64,000 bases of DNA from positions 91,248 to 155,247 of the forward strand of contig NZ_JBPYCS010000005.1 in NCBI RefSeq assembly GCF_051846935.1, given 5' to 3'. Source of the stretch: JBPYCR01 sp051846935. Its GTDB lineage: Bacteria > Bacillota > Bacilli > Bacillales > Amphibacillaceae. Below the pieces are notes generated by a model. That model saw nothing but the letters and a program-made list of their open reading frames with translations. It ran no database searches and had not been told where the DNA came from. A program made the translations under genes and the position numbers. Shown here one piece after another: positions 28,001-36,316 of this stretch. Each line of letters opens with the position of its first letter. The stretch's first letter is position 1.

Positions 28001-28584
28001 TTGTCTGCAAGTAATTGCAGCTGATCTTCACTATCTATATATTTATCTTGTAATGCAATTGCTAGCTTTTCGTATATATACAGTAAATCCTCCAATTTAT
28101 TCGCCAATGCCTGTTCGCCTGACTCTTTATGCACAAAGCGATGGAATTCATTCAATTGATCTTGGAGCATTTCTGGTGTAATCCGGTATCTTTTAAACTC
28201 AATAATTAATCTTTCTAAATCCTCCAAAAACCCATGCTTGTCCTTTGATTTTTGAAATACACTAAAGCTAGATTGTTTCTCTTCCATTATTTTCTTTAGC
28301 ATCATTTGCATGCCGACAGAGCTAATAAACTGTTTAACCCCGCCACCTGTTTCTTGCATAACACGCCATGCGAGGCGAGAAAAGCTTACAACTTGCGCAC
28401 GGATACTTCCACGGATAGCTTCGTCCTTGAACAGCGTATACTCTTGTTGAAAAGTCATTTGATCAGGAACAATATAAAAAATTGGAGCACCATGCGGATC
28501 TGCTTTTAAATTGCTTTTTATTTCATTAAGTGAATACGTGCTAATCGAGCTTCCCGCTCTCCCAATAATAAAACGAAGCCCCAT
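25087..28584 (-). CDS. addB: ATP-dependent nuclease subunit AddB
   Basis: Partner of AddA, carrying the second nuclease and the Chi-recognition/inactivated helicase-like part. The protein has 1165 residues. The iron-sulfur cluster cysteines typical of AddB are present: one in MFYRCSYQHFVQYSL near residue 795, and three in CTYCKFKSVC near 1120-1130. The nuclease metal site RIIDYKSSETK lies near 955. Unusually, the N-terminal Walker A position reads GRAGSSIST and has lost the Lys seen in B. subtilis (GRSGSGKT). It is followed directly by addA and preceded by a TVP38/TMEM64 gene on the same strand. Confidence 0.96.
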   Translation of the reverse strand: MGLRFIIGRAGSSISTYSLNEIKSNLKADPHGAPIFYIVPDQMTFQQEYTLFKDEAIRGSIRAQVVSFSRLAWRVMQETGGGVKQFISSVGMQMMLKKIMEEKQSSFSVFQKSKDKHGFLEDLERLIIEFKRYRITPEMLQDQLNEFHRFVHKESGEQALANKLEDLLYIYEKLAIALQDKYIDSEDQLQLLADKISETPFLQNAHIYLDGFHRFTPQELYVIEKLLQTCKSVTVALTMDPEREGKQQTELDLFYQPMQTYREIRSIAEANNIHVEKTVQLSKENGRFLDRPFFSHLEMFFDKRPIKAYKEKAPIHIAEAVHFRAEVEGVAQEIVRLVRDEQYRYKDMAIFIRQADNYHDLITTIFEDFNIPVFMDEKQTMLNHPLIEFIRSLFDMVENNWQYDAVFRVLKTGFIPSSNSDYPLTNEAIDELENYVLEYGIRTRERWTNSEPWVFQRFRGFEQPTQTDAEQAVQVRINAYRDQVVEALKSFDENIRRAHSVLKQGEELYYLLERLNVPKRLEHLQQRFDERGLIEQSREQVQVWDALIQLLDEMVEIAGNEQLSLSSFRTILDAGLESLQFSHVPPTVDQVIVGTIDHSRISGIKCAFLLGVNDGIWPLKPAPDGMINEQERELLAGHGLQLADSSKRRLLDDWFYMYLAFTSPQDRLWISYPLSDEEGNARMPSQLIQRMQDMFPHCKDVILLQDPDELVEADRFITTPYKTTAALTAQLARVKRGYPMKEIWWHVLNWYIKHEQKYSSTYSVLQSLYYENKPVALSEQTVEKLYPKEINASVSRLEMFYRCSYQHFVQYSLNLEERKIYKLDAPDIGQLFHEALKTITEWVHEEGRHFSDLSKTETSQYAQKAVKHLAPVLQNEILHSSNRYKYIQQKLQDIISRATFVLSEQARQSGFTPVGMELGFGNGEKLAPVSIELPNGFELMLRGRIDRVDIAENEQGLYLRIIDYKSSETKLNLTDVYYGLALQMLAYLDVVLSQSEQWLGKKALPAGILYFHVHNAMVSKEGKLFDDQIADELFKKYKMYGMLLSDEEVVKMMDQSLDSGSSKIIPAGLKKNGGFTHHSKIADRQVFSSLQQHIHQLMIQAGIDITTGNVQLNPYIRKDKNACTYCKFKSVCQFDPILEENNYRKLPEMKESTVLAELNKKYDGR

Positions 28585-28628
28585 ACGAACTCCCCCAATT
28601 TAAATTTTCATTTCAAAACGAATGACGC

Positions 28629-29273
28629 CTACTCGCTCGGCTGCTTATTCGTTTCTGCTTTTCGATTAATTCTTTTTTCAATATACTTCCCTGCCATCCA
28701 AAACAAAACAATTCCAACACCTACGACTATCGTTCGTACTGGATTTTTAGCAAATTCAAAAATACTTGAGCCAATATAAGCAATTGAAAAAATCATTACC
28801 GATTTCCCTAAAATGACAGCAAGAATAAATTGTTGCACACTAATCTTAGAAAGCCCAGCTACGACATTTATTACCGATGATGGCGAAAATGGGAAGCAGA
28901 GCAGTAAAAAAAGCGGTCCAAATCCATGTCGATCCAACCATTCTGTAACTTTTTTAACCTGCTTATTTTTTCGGATAACACGAAACACCCGCTTATTCCC
29001 CAGTTTACGTATAAAGAGAAATACAAGAATAGAACCGAGACTCGATCCAATCCAGGAATATAAGAATCCTTTCAGTAATCCATATGCAGCACCATTCGCA
29101 ATTACAAAAACAACTAAAGGCAAAAATGGTAGAAAAGCCTCAATAAAGGGTAAAAAGATTCCAGGAAGGGGACCAAGACGTTCATAATCGCTCAGTAATT
29201 CAATAATATATTCATCAAATGCTTGGTTTTCTAAAAATAATTTTAAATCCGAATTGGTGTTAAATATGTACAT
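28629..29273 (-). CDS. TVP38/TMEM64 (VTT-domain) membrane protein
   Basis: Inner-membrane protein of about 214 residues in the DedA-like VTT superfamily. A short N-terminal region precedes PLPGIFLPFIEAFLPFLPL, a re-entrant helix-type signature. FVIANGAAYGLLKGFLYSWIGSSLGS and the FPFSPSSVINVVAGLS motif follow, and the protein ends in a basic tail. Family members are linked to lipid scrambling or envelope homeostasis; no specific role can be assigned here. The second ATG is chosen because GAGGAGA lies nine bases before it. It precedes addB by 44 bases and may share its transcript. Confidence 0.82.
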   Translation of the reverse strand: MYIFNTNSDLKLFLENQAFDEYIIELLSDYERLGPLPGIFLPFIEAFLPFLPLVVFVIANGAAYGLLKGFLYSWIGSSLGSILVFLFIRKLGNKRVFRVIRKNKQVKKVTEWLDRHGFGPLFLLLCFPFSPSSVINVVAGLSKISVQQFILAVILGKSVMIFSIAYIGSSIFEFAKNPVRTIVVGVGIVLFWMAGKYIEKRINRKAETNKQPSE

Positions 29274-29525
29274 GTAGTGGAATCTCCTCATCTCTAAATG
29301 AACACAGCTTAATCATTTCCCTATTGCTATATTGTTTGTACTTCTATTTTAATCTAAACGTTCATCTTACTAAAGATTAATGTATTATCTGTATCGTCTC
29401 AAGAACACACGTTCCTAAAGACTTTAGCGTTGTATCAAATGAAGAGTGAATCTAATGTAATAAAAAAAGAGCCTCTTTCTTATTCATATTTTATCATTTT
29501 TTTAAAGAGATAGGGAAATGTTTCC

Positions 29526-30068
29526 TTAGAGGAGAGTATTTGATAGCTGGGAATTGTCCAGTTGATCGTTCTTTTTGCCAAAACGGCTTAAAAAGCGGAT
29601 CCGGTTATCAAGCAAATAGCGATATTGTGCCGTCCGTTGCACTTGGTTCAACATGGATCCAAATGAAATATCGAGGATAATCTTTTTTCCATTTTTAAAT
29701 ACAATTTCAGTTTTTTGATTTTCAGCTTGATTTATTTTATTAATGTGGGAATGGGCAATCCAGGAGCAATTTGCATTTGTAGGAGACGCAGTAGGGAAAA
29801 AATACATCCCACTGATTGGGTCGATCGAAATCGGGGCTTTGTGGGTTATACCACTAATGTCCTTGGTTCCTTCTTGCCTGCCTTTAAGACTGCTCCCAAA
29901 GAACTTACATGCGTAATCAATCATTTTACTTGGGGATTGCCGTACTGTAAATGCTCCTTGTTCTTCCATTACGTACGTATGTGTATTTCCATATTCATCG
30001 TGCTGTGCAATAGCCGCCATTGTAAGAGGATTTATTTCATGGGCTGAAGTATATACATTCTCACTCAC
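29526..30068 (-). CDS. comK: Competence transcription factor ComK
   Basis: Master activator of the late competence genes. About 180 residues from a GTG (30068) preceded by GAAAGGATG. A longer open frame of 240 residues has no ribosome-binding site and adds unrelated sequence. Conserved ComK blocks are visible: ACKFFGSSLKGRQEGTKDI near 64, SHKAPISIDPISGMYFFPT (here THKAPI), CSWIAHSHI near 110, EIVFKNGKKIILDISFGSMLNQVQRTA, and a basic C-terminal half. An intact gene suggests that this strain retains regulated competence. I could not find convincing AAAA-N5-TTTT box pairs upstream, so autoregulation is unproven. Confidence 0.88.
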   Translation of the reverse strand: MSENVYTSAHEINPLTMAAIAQHDEYGNTHTYVMEEQGAFTVRQSPSKMIDYACKFFGSSLKGRQEGTKDISGITHKAPISIDPISGMYFFPTASPTNANCSWIAHSHINKINQAENQKTEIVFKNGKKIILDISFGSMLNQVQRTAQYRYLLDNRIRFLSRFGKKNDQLDNSQLSNTLL

Positions 30069-30345
30069 GATTATACATCCTTTCCATAATATGAAAAGAA
30101 GAGGCTCACTTTCTGATTTTAACAAATTTTCAATTAAAAAGATAGGGTAATTCCCAATTTCTATTTTAAAAATAGTTCTTTTGGTAGATAATTTAAGCAG
30201 AAACAAAGTGAGTAATCTATTTCGTGTATAAAAAAAAGAAGTTCGCATAATTGTCCTTACATGGACTGCTAAACTTCTTTTAGTTTCACAGAAGTAGTAT
30301 CGGCATAATTTGAAGCATTAGTACTACCGTTCAGTTTAAAATTAA

Positions 30346-31341
30346 TTAATAAATTAAATCGATGAATTCGTCTTTTGAAATCCGGCCAAGATAATACGGA
30401 ATATCGGCTGTTTCAAGTGCTTGTTCAATCGCTTTGCGTTCATGCTTAACACCAATAAGCATCGCTTCTACATCCGCAACATGACCTAAGCCAAAAAAAT
30501 CCCCATATATTTTGCACTGCTCAATTATTCCTTTTTTCACGTCTAAACGTACATCCAATAAACCAGAATCAAACTTATAAGAAGCTTTTTTATTATACGC
30601 AGGCGATTTCCCGAAATTCCACTCCCATTTTTGGTATCTGTTAGTCGATATTTCATGAACTTTTTCCCAGTCTTTCTCAGTCAATGTATAACGAGGAACA
30701 TCTGCAACATCGTCTACATCAAATATATGACGTAAAATTAATTGCTTAAATTCATCCATTGTAATCTTTTCATCCATAAATTCAGATATATTTGCTACTC
30801 GACTACGGATTGATTTTATTCCTTTAGACTCTATTTTTTCTTTGCTTACATTCAGTGCAGATACGACGTGCTCCATTTCTGAATCAAACATTAACGTACC
30901 GTGACTAAACATCCGGCCTTTCGTTGAAAATTGAGCATTCCCTGAAATTTTTTTCCCTTTTACTAATAAATCATTCCGACCGATTAATTCAGCAGGTACA
31001 CCAAGTTTATTTAGTGCTTCAACTACTGGCTTGGTAAATTTAGCAAAGTTATGGAAGCTATCCCCATCATCCTTTGTTATAAAGCTGAAATTTAAGTTTC
31101 CTTGATCATGATAAACCGCGCCACCACCTGATAACCGGCGCACTACTTTAATATTATTTTCATCGACATATGCTGTATTTATTTCTTCTACTGAATTTTG
31201 ATTTCTACCGACAATTATTGACGGCTCGTTTATGTAAAATAATAAATACGTGTCCTCTTCCCCAAAATTTTGCAGCACATATTCTTCCAAAGCCAAATTA
31301 ATTCGCGGATCTGTTATTCCTTCATTATCAATAAACTTCAT
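30346..31341 (-). CDS. lplJ: Lipoate--protein ligase
   Basis: Activates lipoate with ATP and attaches it to lipoyl domains of 2-oxoacid dehydrogenases and GcvH. The protein has 331 residues from the ATG at 31341, which follows GGGGGT at good spacing. A TTG five codons upstream overlaps that site. The BPL/LplA catalytic domain carries GRNQNSVEEIN near 46, RRLSGGGAVYHDQGNLNFSF near 72 and the invariant Lys in KGKKISGNAQFSTKGR near 132. A C-terminal accessory domain follows. Neighbours yhfI and yhfH repeat the B. subtilis yhfH-yhfI-lplJ arrangement. Confidence 0.93.
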   Translation of the reverse strand: MKFIDNEGITDPRINLALEEYVLQNFGEEDTYLLFYINEPSIIVGRNQNSVEEINTAYVDENNIKVVRRLSGGGAVYHDQGNLNFSFITKDDGDSFHNFAKFTKPVVEALNKLGVPAELIGRNDLLVKGKKISGNAQFSTKGRMFSHGTLMFDSEMEHVVSALNVSKEKIESKGIKSIRSRVANISEFMDEKITMDEFKQLILRHIFDVDDVADVPRYTLTEKDWEKVHEISTNRYQKWEWNFGKSPAYNKKASYKFDSGLLDVRLDVKKGIIEQCKIYGDFFGLGHVADVEAMLIGVKHERKAIEQALETADIPYYLGRISKDEFIDLIY

Positions 31342-31415
31342 ATTATAAACCCCCAAAAAAATAGTTCACACCAATTTTAAAACAATCGAAAGCAACAGGC
31401 AAAAATAATACCTTT

Positions 31416-32150
31416 TTATTTTCCTGTCCACTTAAATCCTTCGCTTGCCAAGTGAACCTTTCCATCAAAATATTGCTCTGCTTCTCGGACTAACTGCTGC
31501 TGTTCCCCAAATTGAGGAAGATGGCTTAATAAAAGCTCGTTTACATTCGCCTGCTGAGCAATTGTTGCCGCTTCTTTGCTCGTCATATGTCCAGCTTTCG
31601 AACCATCTTGACATTTATAAAAATTACAATCGGCAATTAATAAGTCTGCATCTGTTGAAAAATCAATCCAATCCGTTTGATACGCTGTATCCGCCGTATA
31701 TACAAGTACAGTATTCCCATCTGTTATACGCATTCCATAACAAGGCACTGGATGATTCGTCTTTAGAAAAGAAATGGTTGCAGGGCCTATCTTTAAGCCT
31801 TTAACAGGATCGTAACCGATTCCCTTTGTAAAATCGCTTGATAATTGCGCAAAGCCTGTACGATCTTCTGTATGACCGTAAATTGGCAAAACACTTTCAT
31901 CACCTGTTACAAAATAATTTACTAATTGTGCATACTGTAGTACTCCAATGTCCGCAACGTGGTCATGATGATAATGTGAAATAAGTACTGCATCGATATC
32001 TGTTATCTGCTTATACTTTTGTAGTTTAGACAGTGCGCCACTACCAACATCAACAAGTATTACGAATCCACCAATATTAACTATGTAAGCAGACGTTGCA
32101 CCATCTACAGCTGGGTATCCACCCCAGCAGCCGATTACTGTTACATCCAC
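31416..32150 (-). CDS. yhfI: Metallo-beta-lactamase-fold hydrolase YhfI
   Basis: Predicted cytosolic metal-dependent hydrolase of 244 residues. The metal motif ISHYHHDHVADIG near residue 58 is the HxHxDH signature. Further ligands lie in KTNHPVPCYGM, YTADTAYQ, ADCNFYKCQ and LLSHL. The start is placed at the GTG of VDVTVIGCWGG (32150), which aligns with the usual family N-terminus and lies about 11 bases after AGAGGG. Upstream GTG codons are too close to that site. The substrate is unknown. It is divergent from yhfH. Confidence 0.85.
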   Translation of the reverse strand: MDVTVIGCWGGYPAVDGATSAYIVNIGGFVILVDVGSGALSKLQKYKQITDIDAVLISHYHHDHVADIGVLQYAQLVNYFVTGDESVLPIYGHTEDRTGFAQLSSDFTKGIGYDPVKGLKIGPATISFLKTNHPVPCYGMRITDGNTVLVYTADTAYQTDWIDFSTDADLLIADCNFYKCQDGSKAGHMTSKEAATIAQQANVNELLLSHLPQFGEQQQLVREAEQYFDGKVHLASEGFKWTGK

Positions 32151-32227
32151 TCGAATCACCACCCTCTATTTTGTTGTAACACAGATTGGATGTTTTTCAA
32201 AAAAATTAACTTTTTTCTCATTTTACA

Positions 32228-32257
32228 TTGACAGATGCAACCCTGTTATAGTACACT
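32228..32257 (+). promoter_or_regulatory. Sigma-A promoter for yhfH
   Basis: A perfect TTGACA and TACACT separated by 18 bases, about 70 bases upstream of the yhfH start. Confidence 0.6.
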
Positions 32258-32325
32258 TTAGTCAGATTAGAAAAGAAGCTGTTCTTCTTACTAACTATTC
32301 CATTTCCTGAAAAGGAGGGTACATC

Positions 32326-32454
32326 GTGATCAACGTTATCGAGTTCTTCAGAAATATCCCTAAGAAAAAGTGTCAACAGTGCGGTTTTGACATGAATGAA
32401 AAAGCCGACTGCTATGGCAACCTTTGCGACGAATGTGATCACCCTGCAAGATAA
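32326..32454 (+). CDS. yhfH: YhfH family small zinc-ribbon protein
   Basis: A 42-residue protein that starts at a GTG preceded by AAAGGAGGG. It reads VINVIEFFRNIPKKKCQQCG, then MNEKADCYGNLCDECD. Four cysteines arranged CxxC...C...CxxC (with a tyrosine-glycine-asparagine link) suggest a zinc ribbon. The N-terminal helix VIEFFRNIPKKKC matches what I know of YhfH proteins, which lie beside yhfI and lplJ in B. subtilis. Function is unknown. It is easily missed because of its size and GTG start. A terminator follows 60 bases later. Confidence 0.83.
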   Translation: MINVIEFFRNIPKKKCQQCGFDMNEKADCYGNLCDECDHPAR

Positions 32455-32515
32455 TTAGTTTACATTTACTATTCTCTCTATACTTTATTCTATAACATTA
32501 TACTTCCTTTTGTTA

Positions 32516-32548
32516 AGCAGCTCTCTTGTTGAAGGCTGCTTTTTTTTG
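32516..32548 (+). terminator. yhfH terminator
   Basis: AAGCAGC and GCTGCTT pair around a 15-base loop and are followed by a run of T. The remaining gap to 32818 is AT-rich. It contains GAGAGGCTGGACAGAAG, a motif I associate with Bacillaceae intergenic repeats, but no gene. Confidence 0.75.
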
Positions 32549-32818
32549 TAAATTGGACACGTCTGTTACAATTGCAAAATCAGGTGATAAGAATATTTGA
32601 ATTCCATTGTGAAAGCAAAGAGAGGCTGGACAGAAGTTTTTTATTCCGTAAAAAACCGAACAATTAGGTTTAAAATGACCAACACCTTGTAATATACATT
32701 CATTCGGCAAAAGACGATTGCGTCATCTACAAGTACCTATGAATATATATCCGAAGCAGATGTAGTTCATTATTCGGATTTTTACTTAATAACTTCGCTA
32801 TGTCCTAGCCTCTATTAA

Positions 32819-34216
32819 CTACTTCAAAAACTGTACTATACTTTGAACTGCTTTTTCGCCTTGATCGATGCAATCTGGAACGCCGACTCCTTCATAAGAA
32901 CTGCCTGCAATCCATACTCCTGGTAGCTCCTCTTTCATTTGCTCTCGTACTTTAGCGAGACGCTCTTTGTGACCGACAGTATATTGGGGCATTGCTTGCT
33001 GCCACCGTGTAACTACTGAAAATAAAGGTTTTTTTTGAATATTCATTGTCTTATTAAGATCTCTTAATACGATTTCGATAATTTCTTCATCGGATGCGTT
33101 TACTACTTGTTGATCATCCGGACGACCAACATAGCAGCGCAGCAGTGCTTTTCCTTTCGGTGTTGACGTAGGCCATTTACGATGTGTCCATGTACAAGCA
33201 GTTATGCGGAAATTGCTATTACGCGATACGACAAAGCCCGTCCCGTTTATATCTTTCTTTATGGCCGACTGGTCAAAAGCCATTGCTACGTTAGCGACAG
33301 ATGTCGAAGGTACACTGTTAAAGCTAGAAAACATGTCATATTGACTTAAGATTTTAGGTACCGATTTGTGAGGGGTTGTAATTAATACTGCATCCGCTTT
33401 AAAAACCTCTCCATTGCTTAATAGCACATGGTATCCATGTTCCTTTTTTTCGATATGATCTACTGCTGTATTCAACTTATAAGACGCTGGATTTAACTGT
33501 TCTTCTAATGCTTCTACAATAGATTCAAACCCATTTTTAAAGGAGTAAAACATCCCCTGCTTAGTTTTTTTCCTTTTTCCAGGCTTTGGCATTGTTTCGC
33601 GCAAGCCTTTAATTAAGCTTCCGTAGTTTTGTTCAAGCTCGTAAAAATTTGGGAAAGTAGACAGTAAGCTCATTTTGTCAATATCTCCAGCATATATGCC
33701 AGAAAGCAAAGGTTCAATTAGGTTTTCAACAAGCTCGTCTCCAAAGCGGCGACGGAAGAACAAACCTAAAGATTGATCTTTTTCTGTTTTTCCTTTTGGA
33801 ATAACATAATCCAATCCAGCGCGAACCTTTCCCTTTGCTGAAAAAAGCCCTGAAAACAAAAATGGTTTAACCTGTGTTGGCACTCCCATAAAAGCTCCGC
33901 TCGGCATTTTATGTAATTTATTATTAACTAATATATACGATTGACCAGCGCCGTTACGGACGAGCTGATCTTTTAACCCAAGAGATTCAGCTAGCTTAAC
34001 GGCTGGTGTTTTCCTAGCTAAAAAAGAATCCGGCCCGCGTTCAATCGTAAACCCGTCTTTTTGCAACGTTTTTATTTTACCACCTAGCCGGTCAGATGCC
34101 TCCACAAGCTTCACTTCGTATGGAAGTTGGTTTTCATTTATCGTTTGCTGTAAATAATAAGCTGCGGTAAGACCAGTAATCCCACCGCCGACTATTAGTA
34201 CTTTTTTCACTTCCAT
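32819..34216 (-). CDS. hemY: Coproporphyrinogen III oxidase (HemY/CgoX)
   Basis: FAD enzyme that oxidises coproporphyrinogen III to coproporphyrin III in the Gram-positive heme pathway; older annotation calls it protoporphyrinogen oxidase. The protein has 465 residues. The dinucleotide-binding motif VGGGITGLTAAYYLQ begins at residue 8. RLGGKIKTLQKDGFTIERGPDSFL follows near 44 in two overlapping parts, and the C-terminal FAD contact is in VWIAGSSYEGVGVPDCIDQG. Its start codon overlaps the hemH stop in TAATG, which implies coupled translation. It is the last gene of hemEHY. Confidence 0.96.
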   Translation of the reverse strand: MEVKKVLIVGGGITGLTAAYYLQQTINENQLPYEVKLVEASDRLGGKIKTLQKDGFTIERGPDSFLARKTPAVKLAESLGLKDQLVRNGAGQSYILVNNKLHKMPSGAFMGVPTQVKPFLFSGLFSAKGKVRAGLDYVIPKGKTEKDQSLGLFFRRRFGDELVENLIEPLLSGIYAGDIDKMSLLSTFPNFYELEQNYGSLIKGLRETMPKPGKRKKTKQGMFYSFKNGFESIVEALEEQLNPASYKLNTAVDHIEKKEHGYHVLLSNGEVFKADAVLITTPHKSVPKILSQYDMFSSFNSVPSTSVANVAMAFDQSAIKKDINGTGFVVSRNSNFRITACTWTHRKWPTSTPKGKALLRCYVGRPDDQQVVNASDEEIIEIVLRDLNKTMNIQKKPLFSVVTRWQQAMPQYTVGHKERLAKVREQMKEELPGVWIAGSSYEGVGVPDCIDQGEKAVQSIVQFLK

Positions 34217-35151
34217 TACGCTTCACTCTTTACTTTATTCCAAACTACATTTGCTAACGTTTCTATAAATAAAGGGTTCGTGTTCGGCATTTCAGGACGA
34301 TAATAACTCGCACCAATTTCATCGCAAACAACTTTGCACTCATAATCGTTATCATATAACACTTCTAAATGATCTGAGACGAACCCTACTGGTGCATATA
34401 CGAAAGACTCGTATCCTTTCTGTTCAAATAAATCTCTCGTTAAATCTTGGACATCCGGGCCGAGCCATGGCTCCGGTGTATTTCCTTCACTTTGCCAGCC
34501 AATTTCATAATTTGTAATACCGGTTTGATCAGCAATCAGTTTTGCAGTTTCGGCCAATTGCTCAGGGTATGGATCTCCGCCTTGTATGATTTTTTCAGGT
34601 AAACTATGGGCTGATACGATAAGCACCGCTTTTTCACGTTCTTGTTCCGACATTTGTTCATACGTCTCATTAATTTTATTCGCCCAATACTGAATAAAGC
34701 CAGGCTCTTTGTACCAGGATTCAACCGATTTAAATTCGATTCCGTATTTCGTGCCTTCTTCCTGCGCGCGGCCATTATATGACTTAACACTGAATGTAGA
34801 ATAATGAGGTGCTAGAACAATGGAAGTAGCCTTTGTAATACCGTCTTTAGCCATTTGCTCAACTGCATCCTCTATAAAGGGCTCAATATGCTTTAGACCA
34901 ATATAAAGCTGAAATTCATATTGATTTTGAATTGCATTTAATTTTTCTGCTAAGGCCGAAGCTTGTGCTTCCGTTATTTTAGCCAAGGGAGATATGCCGC
35001 CGATTGCCCGATACCTTGCTGTTAAATCTTCAAGCGCCTCATCGGATGGTTTCCTACCATGACGGATATGTGTATAATATCGTTCAATGTCCGTTTCTTT
35101 ATAAGGAGTTCCATATGCCATAACGAGTAATCCGATTTTTTCTTTCTTCAT
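34216..35151 (-). CDS. hemH: Coproporphyrin ferrochelatase (HemH/CpfC)
   Basis: Inserts iron into coproporphyrin III in the Gram-positive heme pathway. The protein has 311 residues. Family motifs are LLVMAYGTPYKETDIE at the N-terminus, RYRAIGGISPLAKIT near 45, the metal-site His in LAPHYSTFSVKSY near 120 and SAHSLPEKIIQGGDPYP near 182. The C-terminal VGFVSDHLEVLYDND carries the catalytic His-Glu region. The frame ends with the TAATG junction to hemY. It follows hemE by 127 bases, a gap in which I see no terminator. Confidence 0.96.
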   Translation of the reverse strand: MKKEKIGLLVMAYGTPYKETDIERYYTHIRHGRKPSDEALEDLTARYRAIGGISPLAKITEAQASALAEKLNAIQNQYEFQLYIGLKHIEPFIEDAVEQMAKDGITKATSIVLAPHYSTFSVKSYNGRAQEEGTKYGIEFKSVESWYKEPGFIQYWANKINETYEQMSEQEREKAVLIVSAHSLPEKIIQGGDPYPEQLAETAKLIADQTGITNYEIGWQSEGNTPEPWLGPDVQDLTRDLFEQKGYESFVYAPVGFVSDHLEVLYDNDYECKVVCDEIGASYYRPEMPNTNPLFIETLANVVWNKVKSEA

Positions 35152-35278
35152 TTTTTCACCTCATTAAAATTCATGTTGCCATGTGCCATGTCGGTAGTAG
35201 ACTTACCTTGCATATATGCTCGTAGTTTGTACAACTCGTATGCGAGTATATAAGCCGATAGAAACAGTTTTTAAAACT

Positions 35279-36316
35279 TTATGATCGTTTCGAATAAGTG
35301 TGAATAAGCTCTGTTAACCTTTTTAAAGTAGCCTGTGTAATATCTGGCGTTACACCATGCCCTAAATTAAATACATGTCTGCCATCTTTCATTCCGTCAT
35401 CAAGTATTGACTTCGTTCTCGACGAGATTGTTTCCCAATCCGCTAGGAGAATTGCTGGATCTAAATTACCTTGTAATACTTTTGTTACTCCGATCGCCCT
35501 TGCCTCTGGAATCGTTGTTCGCCAATCAAGCCCTATTACATCTACAGGTAAATCGTTCCATTCCATTAACAAATGCTTTGCGCCAATTCCAAATATAATT
35601 AATGGGACATTTTCTTTTTGAAGCTCTGAGAAGATATGATTCATAATTGGCTTTATAAATATACGGTAGTCCGACGCATTTAACGAACCTACCCATGAAT
35701 CAAAAATTTGTACTGCTTGCACACCTGCTTTTATTTGTGCCTTAACATATGTAATAATCATTTCTCCAAGCTTATCCATTAACGTAAACCATGTTTTCGG
35801 CTCACGATACATGAGTGCTTTTGTTTTACTATAATTCTTGGAAGGTCCGCCTTCAATCATATAGCTCGCCAACGTATATGGCGCACCACTAAACCCAATA
35901 AGAGGTACATCTAACTGCTCTTTAGTCAGCAATCGAATCGTTTCTAAAACATAGTCGACATCTTGTTCCGGATCAAGTTTGCCTAATTTTTCAACATCGC
36001 CTAAATTGCGAATTGGGTTATCAATTACTGGGCCAATTCCAGACTTAATATCTACGTCAACCCCCATTGCTGGAAGCGGACTCATAATGTCTTTATATAA
36101 AATTGCAGCATCTACATTATATTGTTCTACTGGCAACCGCGTTACATATGCACATAATTCTGGCTGATGGGTAATTTCAAACAAAGAATATTTTTCTTTA
36201 ATCTTTAAATATTCCTTCTGAGACCTACCAGCTTGCCGCATAAACCAAGCAGGTGTATAATTTGTTTTTTCTCCACGATATGCTTTAATAATTGTATCAT
36301 TATACGTTTTCGTCAT
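35279..36316 (-). CDS. hemE: Uroporphyrinogen decarboxylase
   Basis: Decarboxylates uroporphyrinogen III to coproporphyrinogen III. The protein has 345 residues from the ATG at 36316, which has AGAGGATG upstream; the ATG three codons earlier overlaps that site. Hallmarks are PAWFMRQAGRSQKEY near 21, VDAAILYKDIMSPLPAMGVD near 67, FSGAPYTLASYMIEGGPSKNY, QIFDSWVGSLN near 205 and GLDWRT near 265. It is the first gene of hemEHY. No clear promoter was found in the AT-rich 420-base gap upstream. Confidence 0.97.
   Translation of the reverse strand: MTKTYNDTIIKAYRGEKTNYTPAWFMRQAGRSQKEYLKIKEKYSLFEITHQPELCAYVTRLPVEQYNVDAAILYKDIMSPLPAMGVDVDIKSGIGPVIDNPIRNLGDVEKLGKLDPEQDVDYVLETIRLLTKEQLDVPLIGFSGAPYTLASYMIEGGPSKNYSKTKALMYREPKTWFTLMDKLGEMIITYVKAQIKAGVQAVQIFDSWVGSLNASDYRIFIKPIMNHIFSELQKENVPLIIFGIGAKHLLMEWNDLPVDVIGLDWRTTIPEARAIGVTKVLQGNLDPAILLADWETISSRTKSILDDGMKDGRHVFNLGHGVTPDITQATLKRLTELIHTYSKRS

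Noticed and set aside
30069..30345. ComK boxes (AAAA-N5-TTTT pairs) upstream of comK
   Set aside because: Several A and T tracts exist, for example AAAAGAACTATTTT, but none has correct spacing in a paired arrangement.
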